Shown here one piece after another: positions 5,395-5,763 of a stretch of DNA of 5,763 nt. The position numbers were made by a program, and so were the translations under genes. Source of the stretch: Pyrinomonadaceae bacterium (GTDB lineage Bacteria > Acidobacteriota > Blastocatellia > Pyrinomonadales > Pyrinomonadaceae); contig JACCRA010000413.1 in NCBI GenBank assembly GCA_013813825.1, forward strand, positions 1 to 5,763, given 5' to 3'. Numbering within the stretch: the stretch's first letter is position 1; every line of letters starts with the position of its first letter. The notes under the pieces were generated by a model. That model did not search any database. It saw only the letters and a program-made list of their open reading frames with translations, and was not told the DNA's origin.

Positions 5395-5480
5395 AGTACT
5401 GAGTGCTGAAAGCTGAGTACGGAGTGAAAGACGAATGCTTTGATTCAGTACTCAGTACCCAGTACTCAGTACTCAGTTCT
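5395..5480. repeat. Heptad-repeat hairpin element between efp and kdtA
   Basis: The left arm (5395-5429) is five 7-mers: AGTACTG, AGTGCTG, AAAGCTG, AGTACGG, AGTGAAA. The right arm (5446-5480) is five 7-mers of the complementary type: CAGTACT, CAGTACC, CAGTACT, CAGTACT, CAGTTCT. The arms are 35 nt each with a 16-nt spacer. Pairing 5395-5426 against 5449-5480 gives 24 Watson-Crick and three G-T pairs of 32. The element begins on the base after the efp TAA and ends one base before the kdtA ATG. No T-run follows the stem. It resembles the class of short tandemly repeated heptamers known from heterocystous cyanobacteria in design, though not in sequence. Function is unknown. Confidence 0.85.
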
Positions 5481-5481
5481 G

Positions 5482-5763
5482 ATGTACTTTCTCTACAGCC
5501 TACTGCTCACCCTCGGTCTGTGCGCGCTGCTGCCTTTTTTTTTACTGGCGGCGTTGCGTCATGGGAAATATCTGACCGGGCTAGGTGGGCGGCTGGGCGG
5601 CGTTGAGCCGTTGGACACTGGCGGCCGTCCGGTAATCTGGCTGCACTGCGTTTCGGTCGGCGAAGCGCAGGCGGCCAGACCGTTGGCGCAAGCCCTCCGC
5701 TCCCGTTACCCTTCGCACGCGCTCGTCGTTTCGACCACGACCTTGACCGGGCAACAACTGGCC
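5482..5763 (+). CDS. waaA: 3-deoxy-D-manno-octulosonic acid (Kdo) transferase, N-terminal part, cut by the right edge
   Basis: GT30 inner-membrane glycosyltransferase (also kdtA) that transfers Kdo from CMP-Kdo to the lipid A precursor, facing the cytoplasm. The 94 codons present are about a fifth of the usual 420-430. Residues 2-24 are strongly hydrophobic (YFLYSLLLTLGLCALLPFFLLAA), the usual single N-terminal membrane anchor. RPVIWLHCVSVGEAQAARPL (49-68) contains the family SVGE motif, with Glu61 as the presumed catalytic base. LVVSTTTLTGQQLA at the window end matches the next conserved strand. ATG 5482 directly precedes the anchor. There is no Shine-Dalgarno because the heptad repeat ends one base before it; an in-frame TTG at 5440 inside the element is a less likely alternative. 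A run of nine T (5535-5543) lies in the anchor codons. Confidence 0.93.
   Translation, partial: MYFLYSLLLTLGLCALLPFFLLAALRHGKYLTGLGGRLGGVEPLDTGGRPVIWLHCVSVGEAQAARPLAQALRSRYPSHALVVSTTTLTGQQLA

Overview
The window holds two gene blocks from a GC-rich Gram-negative bacterium. On the minus strand lies the heat-shock operon hrcA-grpE-dnaK, with dnaK running off the left edge. On the plus strand lie a SprT-like zinc metallopeptidase gene, efp (elongation factor P) and the first 94 codons of the Kdo transferase gene (kdtA/waaA), which runs off the right edge. A Kdo transferase implies a lipopolysaccharide outer membrane. HrcA regulation, an EF-P of the 'PGN' loop type and heptameric intergenic repeats fit Acidobacteriota (Blastocatellia-like). 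That placement is an inference from recalled similarity, not from a search.

Layout: dnaK (1-933, minus, 5' part only), a 62-nt gap filled by a heptad-repeat element, grpE (996-1919, minus), a 48-nt gap, and hrcA (1968-3086, minus). A 557-nt divergent regulatory region (3087-3643) follows. It holds back-to-back sigma70-like promoters, a 14-bp palindrome over one -35 box, a foldable 93-nt inverted-repeat element and a CIRCE-like inverted repeat. Next come the metallopeptidase gene (3644-4387, plus) and a 443-nt spacer with a 61-nt near-perfect palindrome (probable terminator) and a candidate efp promoter. The window ends with efp (4831-5394), an 87-nt heptad-repeat hairpin and partial kdtA (5482 onwards).

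How the genes work together: HrcA is the family repressor of chaperone operons, GrpE is the nucleotide exchange factor for DnaK, and DnaK is the Hsp70 chaperone. They form one co-oriented unit with short gaps. EF-P relieves ribosome stalling at polyproline. KdtA adds Kdo to lipid A precursors. The metallopeptidase has no assigned pathway.

The most unusual structure is a pair of related intergenic elements, grpE-dnaK and efp-kdtA. Both are built from 7-bp units (CAGTACT or its complement AGTACTG, with variants) arranged as facing arms. Each fills the gap from stop codon to start codon and leaves the downstream gene without a visible Shine-Dalgarno sequence. A second notable point is the EF-P loop tip, which carries Asn where the modified Lys or Arg normally sits.
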